Assembly: GCF_010509575.1 (NCBI RefSeq)
Contig: NZ_CP048437.1
Span: forward strand, 1,054,001 to 1,118,000
Source of the DNA: Faecalibacterium duncaniae
Lineage (GTDB): Bacteria > Bacillota > Clostridia > Oscillospirales > Ruminococcaceae
Length of the DNA: 64,000 nt
Reading direction: 5' to 3'
Shown here: positions 15,209 to 23,498 of the stretch, one piece after another
How the letters are laid out: each line of letters starts with the position of its first letter
How positions within the stretch are numbered: the first letter of the stretch is position 1
Program-made: the position numbers and the translations under genes
Notes under the pieces: generated by a model
The model's database searches: none
What the model was told of the DNA's origin: nothing
Seen by the model: the letters and a program-made list of their open reading frames with translations, nothing else

Positions 15209-15294
15209 TTAGACGTGATCTGAAATTATGAAGCGTTGAGGAAACTGCACCGCCCTACTTGTTAGCGCGGGGCAGACAACAATGCCTCGTTATG

Positions 15295-15336
15295 GTGTGC
15301 CAGGAGGCGTGTGCCTCCTGGCACACCTTATTTTTA
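15295..15336 (+). terminator. Strong terminator after mam
   Basis: GTGTGCCAGGAGGC-GTGT-GCCTCCTGGCACAC is a perfect 14-bp stem, followed by CTTATTTTTATG. It separates mam from the repeat element and the downstream adaptor genes. Confidence 0.9.
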
Positions 15337-15397
15337 TGTTGCTTATCGCGTTGCGGTAGGCAATTGTGTGTGGGAAAAAATCCGGCCTGCGGGGGTC

Positions 15398-16083
15398 AAA
15401 CCTCTCAGCCGTCGCTATCGCTCGGCAGCTCCCCTAGTAGGGGAGCCCTTGGCATAACGCTGCGTTTTCGGGAGTGAGCGCTTCGCTACTGCCTGCCCTG
15501 CTGGCGCAAGGCAAAATGAGGTGTCGCTTATGTCCATCACCAACCTGCCCTATGACCCGCGGATGCGTGAACGTGTGCAGGAACTGCGTCATAAAATGAC
15601 ACCCATGGAGAAAAAGCTGTGGTATTCGTTTTTGCGCACATATCCAGTGAAAATGTACAAACAAAGGCCAATTCGTACATTTGTGGCGGATTTTTATTGC
15701 CCTTTGGCAAGATTGGTTATTGAACTTGACGGCTCACAGCATTATACTGAACAGGGAATGCAATATGATATGGAACGCAGTGCTGTGTTTGAACAGTACG
15801 GCGTGCAGGTGTTGCGTTTCCGAAATCAGGATGTGAGTGCACATTTTGAAATGGTGTGTGAGCAAATTCACGAAGCTGTTGTGAAACGTTTAGAGGAATT
15901 GGAGCGGGGCAAGGAGGGTTGAACCTTCCGGTTTGTACTGTGGTCGGCTTTGCTGATGTTTTGCCTTGCGGCAGAAGATGCCTTTGGAGCCGCAGGCGAT
16001 TTTTGCGAAAAATGAATCTTCTGCCAAGGCCTCCCCTATTAGGGGAGGTGGCATCAAGCGAAGCGATGATGACGAAGAGGTTT
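15398..16083. mobile_element. Palindromic repeat element copy 5 carrying a DUF559 gene
   Basis: 686 bp. The left end is AAACCTCTCAGCC with CTCCCCTAGTAGGGGAG-CCCTTGGCA; the right end is TGCCAAGG-CCTCCCCTATTAGGGGAGG...GACGAAGAGGTTT. Between the conserved inner flanks (left to ~15510, right from ~15964) sits a ~450-bp insert with one gene. Compared with the gene-less copy at 11368-11608, both flanks match in order and orientation. I infer that this is the gene-bearing form of a small mobile element and that the shorter copies are derivatives, but no transposase is recognisable. Confidence 0.7.
15530..15922 (+). CDS. DUF559 domain protein (Vsr/restriction-endonuclease-like fold)
   Basis: 130 residues. 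The pattern MTPMEKKLWYSFLR, then YKQRPIRTFVADFYCP, then LVIELDGSQHY, then a C-terminal VLRFRNQDV is the DUF559 family, related to very-short-patch-repair (Vsr) and PD-(D/E)XK nucleases. The acidic residues of VADFY and IELDGSQH are the likely active site. I chose the ATG at 15530 because GAGGTG lies 6 bases upstream; a GTG at 15521 is in frame. The gene is enclosed by the two arms of a palindromic repeat. Codon use is AT-richer than its neighbours, consistent with transfer. Its cellular role is unknown. Confidence 0.88.
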   Translation: MSITNLPYDPRMRERVQELRHKMTPMEKKLWYSFLRTYPVKMYKQRPIRTFVADFYCPLARLVIELDGSQHYTEQGMQYDMERSAVFEQYGVQVLRFRNQDVSAHFEMVCEQIHEAVVKRLEELERGKEG

Positions 16084-16169
16084 GATCTTCAGATGCCGTA
16101 TTCCTGAATTGCCATTTTCCCCCAGACAATTGCTTATTGCAAACAAAAAAGAAACAGGTGGACATTATT

Positions 16170-16625
16170 ATGAGAGAGATCCAAGTTGCAGAAAACAAGA
16201 CCCTGAAGCTGACCAACGTTCTGGCACGCAAGATCGATGCCAGCGAGCTGGGCAACCTGGGCGTGATCCTGACCCAGATGCAGAACTTTATCAAGAGCCA
16301 CAGCGCCATGCCGGTTGGCCCTGTGATCCAGTGTGTCAAGTTTACCTCCGGCCCCAACCCGGAGCCGCAGATCTATTTTATGATGCAGGTCAACCAGCTC
16401 ATCCCCCGCCTGGAGCCGGGCTACGAGCAGGACGCTGTGCTGCGGGTGAAGGGCTGCCTGTACGCCCACTTCACCGGCCCCATGGACCACAGCAGCCTTG
16501 CCAGCCAGAAGCTGAACATCTATGCCTACGAGCACGAGATCGAGCTGACCGGCACCACCTACAGCATCTACGTCAATCAGGACAGCGAAAACGGTGTCAT
16601 GGACGTTTTTATGGAGACGAAGTAA
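16170..16625 (+). CDS. DUF5085/GyrI-like small-molecule-binding-fold protein
   Basis: 151 residues. The start (EIQVAENKTLKLTNVLARKI) and the rest suggest a bacterial effector-binding (SHS2/GyrI-like) fold as in DUF5085 proteins, which often sit beside secretion or export genes. I chose the ATG at 16170 over 16137 because AGGTGG lies 8 bases upstream. The stop is one base from the next start, so it is translated together with the HlyD-type adaptor. Role unknown; it may be a sensor or an assembly factor for the exporter (inference). Confidence 0.65.
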   Translation: MREIQVAENKTLKLTNVLARKIDASELGNLGVILTQMQNFIKSHSAMPVGPVIQCVKFTSGPNPEPQIYFMMQVNQLIPRLEPGYEQDAVLRVKGCLYAHFTGPMDHSSLASQKLNIYAYEHEIELTGTTYSIYVNQDSENGVMDVFMETK

Positions 16626-16626
16626 T

Positions 16627-17739
16627 ATGACCACTCGCATTCAGAATCTTTCCGACCTGCAGGACCGCCGCATTATGATGGAGAAGAAGCTGCCGGCCTT
16701 TGGCTACGCGCTCATTCTTCTGGTGGCTTTCCTCATGGTGTTTCTGGTGATCTGGAGCACCCAGAACAAGCGCACCTACGTCAGCCAGTCCACTGGCTCA
16801 GTGCAGGCGGCCAACAAGACCTATATCATGTCCAGTTACTCCGGCTCCATCACCGAGCTGAACATCTCGGAGGGCAGCTATGTCACCGAGGGCGACCTCA
16901 TTGCCCACATCAAGAGCACTGATCTGGACATTCAGCAGGACAGCTACCAGAAGCAGCTGGACATCTACAAAAAGCAGAAGAGCCAGTACGAAAAGCTGCT
17001 CAAGTCCATTCAGGACGACAAGAACTACTTCAGCGAGACCGACATCGACGATCAGCCCTATTACTACCAGTACGAGAGCTACAAGAGCCAGGTCAGCCAG
17101 AAGGCGTTTGATGCTTCGCCCTATCAGGCCGCCGGTTACACCGATGAGCAGATCAGGACCATGATGGAGCAGAACCAGAGCGAGGTGGAGAGCCTGTACT
17201 ACTCCACCCTGCAGTCCATTTCTGCCAACCTGACCAGCGTGCAGGCCAACATTGACAACATCGAGGCCCAGCTGGATGCCCTGAACACCGGCGCGAACGA
17301 TTACTACATCTACGCTCCCACCTCCGGTGTCATCCACATGGACACCCCCTACAAGGTGGGCATGGTGCTCAGCGCAGGTTCCGCTCTGGCCACCGTGGCC
17401 AGCGAGAACAGCGACCTTGAGATCGTGGCGGCTGTCACCGTCAACGACCGGCCGCTGATCAATGTGGGCGACCCCTGCAAGATCGCCATCACCGGCCTGT
17501 CGGAGTATTCCTACGGCACCCTGACCGGCACTGTTACCTCCATCGACAGTGACGTGACCTCCAGCACCAACGGGTCCTACTACAAGATGACCATCAAGCC
17601 GGATAACACCTATGTCGTGAGCACCAGCGGCGACAAGGTGGATCTTTCCAACGGCATGAGCGTCACCGCCCGTGTGGAGTACGATGAACTGACTTACTTT
17701 GACTATGTGATGGAGGCCCTGGGCGTGCTGTTCCGCTAA
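16627..17739 (+). CDS. HlyD-family periplasmic-adaptor-like subunit (bacteriocin-export accessory type)
   Basis: 370 residues. A short cytoplasmic N-terminus, one membrane helix (GYALILLVAFLMVFLVIW, ~25-45), a biotinyl-lipoyl-like half-motif (YIMSSYSGSITELNISEGSYV), a long coiled coil rich in Gln/Lys/Ser (~100-230), the second lipoyl half (YYIYAPTSGVIHM) and a beta-barrel. This is the LcnD/ComB/HlyD layout that partners peptidase-type ABC exporters in Gram-positives, so it likely works with the PCAT upstream to release MAM (inference from proximity). The ATG at 16627 follows GGAG; the upstream in-frame start at 16594 lies inside the previous gene. Confidence 0.85.
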   Translation: MTTRIQNLSDLQDRRIMMEKKLPAFGYALILLVAFLMVFLVIWSTQNKRTYVSQSTGSVQAANKTYIMSSYSGSITELNISEGSYVTEGDLIAHIKSTDLDIQQDSYQKQLDIYKKQKSQYEKLLKSIQDDKNYFSETDIDDQPYYYQYESYKSQVSQKAFDASPYQAAGYTDEQIRTMMEQNQSEVESLYYSTLQSISANLTSVQANIDNIEAQLDALNTGANDYYIYAPTSGVIHMDTPYKVGMVLSAGSALATVASENSDLEIVAAVTVNDRPLINVGDPCKIAITGLSEYSYGTLTGTVTSIDSDVTSSTNGSYYKMTIKPDNTYVVSTSGDKVDLSNGMSVTARVEYDELTYFDYVMEALGVLFR

Positions 17740-17775
17740 GCGCCCGCCGATTCCACGCCCAAGAGGTACGAAAGA

Positions 17776-19278
17776 ATGAAACTGAACCCGAAACAGCTGG
17801 CCGCCAGCGCGGCTCTGCTGGGTGTGCTGGCCTGTGCCGCCGCCCTGCCTGCGTCGGCTGCCGGCCCTGTTACCACGCCGCTGGCCCTCACGCTGCCCAA
17901 GGTGAGCTTTCCCTGGGATAAAGTTACCGCCGAGAGCATCGAGACCGGCAGCTACGATGCCGCCCCGCTGGCGGGCACGGCCCAGCAGCTCTCCCCGGTG
18001 ACCACCCCCGCCAATGCCGCCAGCAAGAACGGCGTGACCTATGTCTCTGATAACCCCAATGTTGTCTCAGTGGACAGTGAGGGCGTGGCGCAGGCTGTGG
18101 GCCTGGGTACGGCCAACATCACCGCCACCTGCGGCGGGGTGAGCTGCACCTATACCATCACCCCCCAGCCGGATGCCAGCATGATCGCCACCGAAATGGA
18201 TATCACCCTTGCATCCAGCACCATTGCCGTGGGCGAGACCACCAGCCTTTCGCTGGCGGTGCTGCCCACCTCGGCGGCCAACTATATCAACGTCAGCCTG
18301 AGCTCTTCCAATGAGAAGGTGGCCACCGTCAACAACTTTGGCAAGGTGACCGGCGTTGCCCCCGGCAAGGCCACCATCACCGCCACGGACGGCAACGTGA
18401 GCTGCACGGCCACCGTTACGGTGGTTGCGGCCAACACCAGCACCGTCTCCAGCCAGTCCATCTCCCTGAACACCAACTATGTGGTGCTCAAGCCGGGCTC
18501 CTCCAAGACCATCACCGGCAAGGTGTCGCCCGCCTCCGCCAGCCAGAGCCTGACCTTCAAGAGCCAGGACAAGAGCATTGCCACCGTCAGCAGTTCCGGT
18601 GTCATCACCGGCGTTGCCACGGGTGCCACCTCCGTGGTGGTCTCCAACGGCACCGCCTCCACCTCAGTCACGGTCATCGTCAACCGCACCGCCTCCACCT
18701 CCGGCAGCAGCAGCGATACCAGCGGTGAGGGCACCGAGGACAACGTCACCACCGATGCCACTGTTGCCGCCATCCAGAACGCCGCAGGGGAGGAAGTGTC
18801 CCTCTATCAGAGCGACGTGCCTGCCATCACCGGCGAGATCCTGAGCGCCCTGCGCACCACGGGCCGCAGCCTGATCGTGCTGGGCGAGGATTATACCCTG
18901 CGGATCGATGGCACCAGCATCAAGAGCACCCAGGGCGGGTTCAGCACCGCCCTGACCTTTGCCCCCGATGAAAACGGCCTGAGTTTCCAGCTGGGCGAAA
19001 GCGGCGCGCTGCCCTGCGTGGTGCAGATCACCCTGACCGGTGAGAACGCCGCTTACAGCCGCCTGTATCTGCACAACACTGCCAGCGAAAAGTGGCAGTT
19101 CCTGAACAGCTACAAGGATGGCACCATCACCGCCGATATGGCTGGCAGCTACCTGCTGACCAACCAGAATCTGCGCTTCACCAATATCAACTGGACCTTC
19201 TTCATCGCCGCCGGCGCGCTGACCGTGGTCTGCCTGATCGTGTATATCGCCGTCAAGAAACGGTATTGGTTCTGGTAA
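17776..19278 (+). CDS. Ig-like (BIG2) surface protein with C-terminal membrane anchor
   Basis: 500 residues. A signal peptide (LAASAALLGVLACAAALPASA) ends near residue 29. Three bacterial Ig-like group 2 repeats follow (each with a NxxVATV...G.V.G.A.G.A.ITA core, roughly residues 65-125, 140-220 and 225-300), then a Ser/Gly/Thr linker, a ~130-residue domain with a predicted beta fold, one membrane helix (WTFFIAAGALTVVCLIVYIAV) and a basic tail. It would sit on the cell surface. It follows the HlyD-type gene by 36 bp and ends at a terminator, so the three genes 16170-19278 form a unit. Confidence 0.82.
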   Translation: MKLNPKQLAASAALLGVLACAAALPASAAGPVTTPLALTLPKVSFPWDKVTAESIETGSYDAAPLAGTAQQLSPVTTPANAASKNGVTYVSDNPNVVSVDSEGVAQAVGLGTANITATCGGVSCTYTITPQPDASMIATEMDITLASSTIAVGETTSLSLAVLPTSAANYINVSLSSSNEKVATVNNFGKVTGVAPGKATITATDGNVSCTATVTVVAANTSTVSSQSISLNTNYVVLKPGSSKTITGKVSPASASQSLTFKSQDKSIATVSSSGVITGVATGATSVVVSNGTASTSVTVIVNRTASTSGSSSDTSGEGTEDNVTTDATVAAIQNAAGEEVSLYQSDVPAITGEILSALRTTGRSLIVLGEDYTLRIDGTSIKSTQGGFSTALTFAPDENGLSFQLGESGALPCVVQITLTGENAAYSRLYLHNTASEKWQFLNSYKDGTITADMAGSYLLTNQNLRFTNINWTFFIAAGALTVVCLIVYIAVKKRYWFW

Positions 19279-19295
19279 TTATAACTGTGCGTAAT

Positions 19296-19328
19296 AAAAC
19301 CTCCCGCTCATTCGAGTGGGAGGTTTTG
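19296..19328 (+). terminator. Terminator after the BIG2 surface protein gene
   Basis: AAAACCTCCCGCTC-ATTC-GAGTGGGAGGTTTT, a 14-bp stem with one mismatch, T-rich end. Confidence 0.85.
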
Positions 19329-19344
19329 TGTTTATCGGAAGTTC

Positions 19345-19373
19345 TTGACAATCAAAATACAATGTGATATGAT
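19345..19373 (+). promoter_or_regulatory. Promoter of the SPFH gene
   Basis: TTGACA (19345-19350), 17-bp spacer, TATGAT (19368-19373). Confidence 0.85.
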
Positions 19374-19421
19374 TTTGATATCAGAAAGAAACTTCAGAAC
19401 CCTGTAAAGGAGGGCCATTTT

Positions 19422-20417
19422 ATGGAAGAGAAGATCTTACAGACCAAGAAGAACGGCATGACCATGCTTCTGCTGACCCTGCTGGGTTATGTGGCTGCGG
19501 TTGTGGTGGGCGGCATCGGTTTTGTAATGCTGTATACTACCTTCCTGGGGTTTATCCCGCTGGCGATCGCTGTCATCTATGCCATCATCGGTATTTTCCT
19601 GTTCGCGGGCCTGAAAGTCCTCAAGCCCGAGGAAGCGCTGGTGCTGACCCTGTTCGGTGATTACATCGGCACCCTGAAGGGGGAGGGCTTCTACTGGGTC
19701 AATCCCTTCTGCACTGCCGTCAACCCGGCTGCGGGCACGGTCCTGAGCCAGAGCGGTGATGTTCAGCAGCGCCCTGTGGTGCAGGCTGACCGTGAGAAGG
19801 ACGGCAAGAAGATCTCCCTGAAGGTGATGACCCTGAACAACTCCCGCCAGAAAATCAACGATTGCCTGGGCAACCCGGTGGAGATCGGCATTGCGGTCAT
19901 CTGGCGGGTGACCGACACCGCCAAGGCCGTGTTCAATGTAGACAACTACAAAGAGTACCTGTCCCTGCAGTGTGACAGCGCCCTGCGCAACGTGGTGCGC
20001 ATCTACCCCTACGATGTAGCCCCCAACGTGGACACCACCGGCGATGGTGTGGCCGATGAGGGCAGCCTGCGCGGCTCCTCGGAAGTGGTGGCAAAGCGCA
20101 TCCAGGGCGAGATCCAGAAGAACGTCACCGCCGCCGGGATCGAGATCATCGAAGCCCGCATCACTTATCTGGCCTACGCCCCCGAGATCGCGGCGGTCAT
20201 GCTGCAGCGTCAGCAGGCAAGCGCCATCATTGATGCCCGTAAGATGATCGTGGACGGTGCCGTGGGCATGGTGGAGATGGCGCTGGATCGCCTGAGTGAG
20301 AACAAAGTGGTGGAACTGGACGATGAGCGCAAAGCGGCAATGGTCTCCAACCTGCTGGTGGTGCTCTGCGGCAACCGTGACGCGCAGCCCATTGTGAACA
20401 GCGGCAGCCTGTACTGA
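19422..20417 (+). CDS. SPFH/band 7 (stomatin-like) membrane protein
   Basis: 331 residues. Two hydrophobic segments (~15-40 and ~45-65) anchor the protein, followed by an SPFH/PHB domain ([26 protein letters not shown]; ~residues 70-250) and a helical end with the conserved [25 protein letters not shown] proteins form membrane scaffolds. The last base of the stop codon is the first base of the next gene (TGATG), indicating translational coupling to a small ribbon-helix-helix protein, a pairing common in Clostridia. Confidence 0.88.
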   Translation: MEEKILQTKKNGMTMLLLTLLGYVAAVVVGGIGFVMLYTTFLGFIPLAIAVIYAIIGIFLFAGLKVLKPEEALVLTLFGDYIGTLKGEGFYWVNPFCTAVNPAAGTVLSQSGDVQQRPVVQADREKDGKKISLKVMTLNNSRQKINDCLGNPVEIGIAVIWRVTDTAKAVFNVDNYKEYLSLQCDSALRNVVRIYPYDVAPNVDTTGDGVADEGSLRGSSEVVAKRIQGEIQKNVTAAGIEIIEARITYLAYAPEIAAVMLQRQQASAIIDARKMIVDGAVGMVEMALDRLSENKVVELDDERKAAMVSNLLVVLCGNRDAQPIVNSGSLY

Positions 20418-20617
20418 TGGCAGAGCCGAAAAAGCAGATCCCCCTGCGCCTGAATGCGAAGCTCTACGATGCCCTTGCCGCATGGGCTGAGGATGACTTC
20501 CGCTCGGTGAACGGGCAGATCGAGTATCTGCTCACTGAGTGTGTGCGTCAGCGCAAAAAGAACGGCAAGTACGTCTCTGACCAGATCGACGTGCCGCCCG
20601 AACTGGATATCAAGTAA
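20417..20617 (+). CDS. Small Arc-type ribbon-helix-helix protein
   Basis: 66 residues. [23 protein letters not shown] followed by [17 protein letters not shown] is the Arc/MetJ ribbon-helix-helix pattern, a DNA-binding fold that dimerises. It overlaps the SPFH gene by one base. Whether it binds DNA or serves as a companion of the SPFH scaffold is not clear. Confidence 0.8.
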   Translation: MAEPKKQIPLRLNAKLYDALAAWAEDDFRSVNGQIEYLLTECVRQRKKNGKYVSDQIDVPPELDIK

Positions 20618-20623
20618 AAAATA

Positions 20624-20660
20624 AATGGCTCGACGTTCTGTATAGCGTCGAGCCATTTTT
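20624..20660 (+). terminator. Terminator after the SPFH-RHH pair
   Basis: AATGGCTCGACG and CGTCGAGCCATT form a 12-bp stem, followed by TTTGC. Confidence 0.85.
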
Positions 20661-20698
20661 GCATAGGATCAAATTTGAAGGGAAAACTTGCCCGTACT

Positions 20699-20754
20699 GC
20701 CAAGGGCTCCCCTACTAGGGGAGCTGGCGAGCGTATGCGAGACTGAGAGGTTTA
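20699..20754. repeat. Palindromic repeat half-element copy 6, abutting the apbE stop
   Basis: Only the inner palindrome and one end are present: GCCAAGG, GCTCCCCTACTAGGGGAGC, TGGCGAGCGTATGCGAGACTGAGAGGTTT. The terminal TTTA contains the apbE TAA stop (20752-20754, minus). It may act as the apbE terminator. Confidence 0.8.
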
Positions 20755-21849
20755 ATTCGTATGCTCGCTCCACCCGCTGGAGGTGACCACTTCGCCATCG
20801 GTGGTGCACCAGAGGGCTTCCACGCCGTCCAGCGATTCCACGAGCTGCTTACCCTCTTCCAGAGGCAGGCAGAACAGGCCGGTGGTCAGGCAGTCGGCCA
20901 CACCGGAGTCCGGAGCCAGCACGCTCACGCCGTCAAAGTAGGCGGCGGGCCAGAGGGTGGCGGGGTCGATGAGGTGGTGGTAGCGCACACCGTCCACAAC
21001 GTAGTAGCGCTGGTAGTCGCCGCTGGTCACGAGGGAAAGGTCACTCATCTTGACGGCGGCTACAGTGGAGCTGCCGTTGGTGTAGACCTCGGAGGAGTTC
21101 CACGGGTTTTCCACGCCGCCTACCCACTGGGAGCCGTCCGGCTTGGTGCCGATGGCCCGCAGGTTGCCGCCCACGCTGATGAGGGCACTGGTCAGGCCCC
21201 GGGCTTCGGCGGCCTGTGCGGCCTGCTCCACGGCGTAGCCCTTGCCCACGCTGCCCACGTCCAGCGACATGGCTGGGTCGGCCAGATAGACCGTTTTGGC
21301 ATCTTCATCAATGATGAGGTTGGCGATATCGCAGTGCTGTGCGGCGGCATCCAGCTCTTCCTGCGTGGGCAGCTGATTGTTGCTGTCGTTGTCATCGGCC
21401 AGTGCAGCCTCGCGGTAGTTGTGCCAGATGTTCAGCACACTGCCCAGCGCAATGTTCAGCTTGCCGCCAGTGGTGTCGTACATGGTCTGGGCCAGCTCCA
21501 GCATCCCGAGGATCTTGTCATCCACTGTCACCGGGGCAGTGCCCGCATTGTCGTTGATGGTCTTGATGTTGGTCAGGCCATCGTAATCATTATAAATATC
21601 ATAGAGCTGGTTGTACTCCACAAGGTCGGCGTGGAGTGCGTCCATCTGGGCTGTGAACTCTTCCTCGTTGTCGCAGTAGGCGATGACCTGCGTCACGGTG
21701 TCGAACACATCATAGAACACGGTGGAGTAGCGCTGCGGGCCATCGGCGGCGCTGGAGGCGGTGGAGCCGGAGGTGCTGCCGCAGCCAGCCAGCAGGCTCA
21801 GGCTGAGCGCAGCCGCCAGCAGGGCAGAAAAAATACGCTTGGTCATCAT
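20752..21849 (-). CDS. apbE: FAD:protein FMN transferase lipoprotein
   Basis: 365 residues. The lipoprotein signal ends in LLAGC (Cys23). The ApbE domain includes YDTTGGKLNIALGSVLNIW, DVGSVGKGYAVEQAA and ISVGGNLRAIG, the flavin- and metal-binding segments. ApbE attaches FMN to threonine residues of extracytoplasmic redox proteins such as RnfG/D or NqrC, relevant to the extracellular electron shuttling with flavins known in Faecalibacterium. The ATG overlaps the upstream gene stop by 4 bp (ATGA). The stop codon lies in a repeat element. Confidence 0.95.
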   Translation of the reverse strand: MMTKRIFSALLAAALSLSLLAGCGSTSGSTASSAADGPQRYSTVFYDVFDTVTQVIAYCDNEEEFTAQMDALHADLVEYNQLYDIYNDYDGLTNIKTINDNAGTAPVTVDDKILGMLELAQTMYDTTGGKLNIALGSVLNIWHNYREAALADDNDSNNQLPTQEELDAAAQHCDIANLIIDEDAKTVYLADPAMSLDVGSVGKGYAVEQAAQAAEARGLTSALISVGGNLRAIGTKPDGSQWVGGVENPWNSSEVYTNGSSTVAAVKMSDLSLVTSGDYQRYYVVDGVRYHHLIDPATLWPAAYFDGVSVLAPDSGVADCLTTGLFCLPLEEGKQLVESLDGVEALWCTTDGEVVTSSGWSEHTN

Positions 21850-22268
21850 GCTTTGGCGGTCTCCTTTGCGGCGGTAAAGGCGGTGTGCTCTTCCTGCAGA
21901 TGTGCCAGCAGGTCACCGAACACCCAGCTCTTGCTGGTGGGGGTCACAACGGCCTTGAGGGGGATGTTCACCTGTGCCTGCTTCATCAGGTCGAGCAGGG
22001 TGTCCACATCCTTATCCTTGAAGTTGGCCAGCACCAGCGCCGGGGGATAAGCACCCGGCTCCAGCACCAGGGTGCGGGTGGTCTTGACCTCCACCTCGCC
22101 CAGCAGCTGGGCCACGGTCCTGCCTGCATCGGCAGGGGAGACCAGCTGCAGCTTCATCCCGAAAGCGGGGGCCATCCCCTCCAGGATGCCCCGGTCGGCG
22201 GCAGAAAGGTTCCAGCCCAGTGCCAGCGGGATGCCGGCATTCTGGTTGCGTGCAATGTGAGCTTTCAT
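21846..22268 (-). CDS. DUF3783 domain protein
   Basis: 140 residues. Contents fit DUF3783: an N-terminal ~60-residue part, then ARTLVLEPGAYPPALVLANF-like and DTLLDLMKQAQVNIPLKAVVTPTSKSW, where substrate-like KAVVTPTNxxW is the family signature. It probably measures or binds a small ligand; function unknown. I chose the ATG at 22268 over the longer frame to 22340 because the promoter -10 lies at 22309-22314 and GAGG precedes this ATG. Translationally coupled to apbE (overlap 4 bp). Confidence 0.75.
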   Translation of the reverse strand: MKAHIARNQNAGIPLALGWNLSAADRGILEGMAPAFGMKLQLVSPADAGRTVAQLLGEVEVKTTRTLVLEPGAYPPALVLANFKDKDVDTLLDLMKQAQVNIPLKAVVTPTSKSWVFGDLLAHLQEEHTAFTAAKETAKA

Positions 22269-22308
22269 AGAAATACCTCGTTTCAAGGGTGAATTCAAAA
22301 TACACCAT

Positions 22309-22314
22309 AGTATA
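22309..22314 (-). promoter_or_regulatory. Extended -10 promoter of the DUF3783-apbE pair
   Basis: Minus strand TGG-TATACT: an extended -10 element with a weak -35 (TTTTCT) 17 bp upstream. It lies next to the aroF terminator hairpin. Confidence 0.55.
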
Positions 22315-22336
22315 CCATATTTGATGACAAAAGAAA

Positions 22337-22378
22337 ACAACCCCCTCAGTCACGCTGCCGCGTGCCGAGAGGGTCGTT
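22337..22378 (-). terminator. aroF terminator derived from a miniature repeat element (copy 7)
   Basis: Minus strand AACGACCCTCTCGGCACGC-ggca-GCGTGACTGAGGGGGTTGTT followed by TTCTTTT. Its ends (AACGACCCTCTC / GACTGAGGGGGTTGTT) are those of the palindromic repeat family with the whole centre lost, so a repeat appears to serve as terminator. Confidence 0.75.
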
Positions 22379-22384
22379 CCATTC

Positions 22385-23398
22385 TCAGTTCATCTTCTTG
22401 CCAAAGAACTCGACTTCTTTGGTGATAAAGCCCATCAGTTCATCGAACTGGTCGGGGGTCAGGCTCTGGGCACCATCGCACTTGGCCTTGGCGGGGTTGT
22501 TGTGCACTTCGATCATCAGACCGTCGGCACCGGCGGCCACAGCGGCCTTGGCCAGCTGGGGCACCATCCAGGCGTGGCCGCAGGCGTGGCTGGGGTCCAC
22601 CACAACGGGCAGGTGGGTCATTTTGTGGAGCATGACCACACCGGCCAGGTCCAGGGTGTTGCGCATACTGGTCTCAAAGGTGCGGATGCCGCGCTCGCAG
22701 AGGATAACGTTTTCGTTGCCCTCGGCCATGATGTACTCGGCGCTCATCACAAATTCTTCCAGCGTGTTGGCCAGGCCGCGTTTGAGCAGCACGGGTTTTT
22801 TCTGGCGGCCCACGGCCTTGAGCAGCTCAAAGTTCTGCATATTGCGGGCACCCACCTGGATGAGGTCTACATTCTCGAACAGGGGCAGGTGCTCGGTGTT
22901 CATGATCTCGGTGACGATGGGGGAGCCGGTGGCGCGGCGGGCCAGCTTGAGCAGGTCCAGGCCCTCGCTCCGCATTCCCTGGAAGGAGTAGGGGGAAGTG
23001 CGGGGCTTGAACGCGCCGCCGCGCAGCAGGGAAGCGCCTGCATCCTTGACGCGCTGGGCGCAGTAGGTGATCTGCTCCTCGCTCTCGATGCTGCAGGGGC
23101 CTGCAATGACGGCGAAGTTGCCGCCGCCGATCTTCACGCCGTTGACATCGATCACGCTGTCGTCGGGGTGGAACTTGCGGTTGGCTTTCTTGTAAGGCTC
23201 AGACACGCGGCGGCAGGTCTCGACCACGGGGTTGGCCAGCACCCAGCTCTCGGCAATGGCCTTGGTGTCGCCGATCAGGCCCAGAATGTGGGTGTCGCTG
23301 CCCTTGGAGTCGTTGATCTGCAGCCCCATATCCTGCAGCTCGTGGCAGAACTCGCGGACCTGTGCGTCAGGGGCATCCTGTTTCAGTACAATGATCAT
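22385..23398 (-). CDS. aroF: 3-deoxy-7-phosphoheptulonate (DAHP) synthase, AroF/type I-beta with N-terminal regulatory domain
   Basis: 337 residues. The N-terminal ~70 residues form a ferredoxin-like (ACT-like) regulatory domain, and the rest is the TIM barrel with IAGPCSIESEEQ, RGGAFKPRTSPYSFQG and a VDPSHACGH metal-binding segment. It condenses PEP and erythrose-4-phosphate to start aromatic amino acid synthesis. I chose the ATG at 23398 (MIIVLKQDAP) because AAGGAGA lies 9 bases upstream and the family starts at MIIV. The promoter holds two palindromic operators, so a repressor probably controls it. Confidence 0.96.
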   Translation of the reverse strand: MIIVLKQDAPDAQVREFCHELQDMGLQINDSKGSDTHILGLIGDTKAIAESWVLANPVVETCRRVSEPYKKANRKFHPDDSVIDVNGVKIGGGNFAVIAGPCSIESEEQITYCAQRVKDAGASLLRGGAFKPRTSPYSFQGMRSEGLDLLKLARRATGSPIVTEIMNTEHLPLFENVDLIQVGARNMQNFELLKAVGRQKKPVLLKRGLANTLEEFVMSAEYIMAEGNENVILCERGIRTFETSMRNTLDLAGVVMLHKMTHLPVVVDPSHACGHAWMVPQLAKAAVAAGADGLMIEVHNNPAKAKCDGAQSLTPDQFDELMGFITKEVEFFGKKMN

Positions 23399-23473
23399 GG
23401 TGGTCGTCTCCTTATCCTTCTCACACAAACGGCACAGGAGACCGGCTCCATTGCCGTGATTTATTTTCGTGAA

Positions 23474-23489
23474 GTTCAGTTTCCTGAAG
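23474..23489. promoter_or_regulatory. Operator 2 in the aroF promoter region
   Basis: GTTCAGTTTCCTGAAG, an imperfect 16-bp palindrome of the same type as the perfect one at 23508. It lies 34 bp away centre to centre (about three helical turns), just downstream of the predicted transcription start. Confidence 0.65.
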
Positions 23490-23498
23490 CATGGGCCT

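Noticed and set aside
15398..16083. Classical insertion sequence with transposase
   Set aside because: The only gene is DUF559, not a DDE, HUH or serine transposase, and no short target duplication could be verified by eye at its ends.
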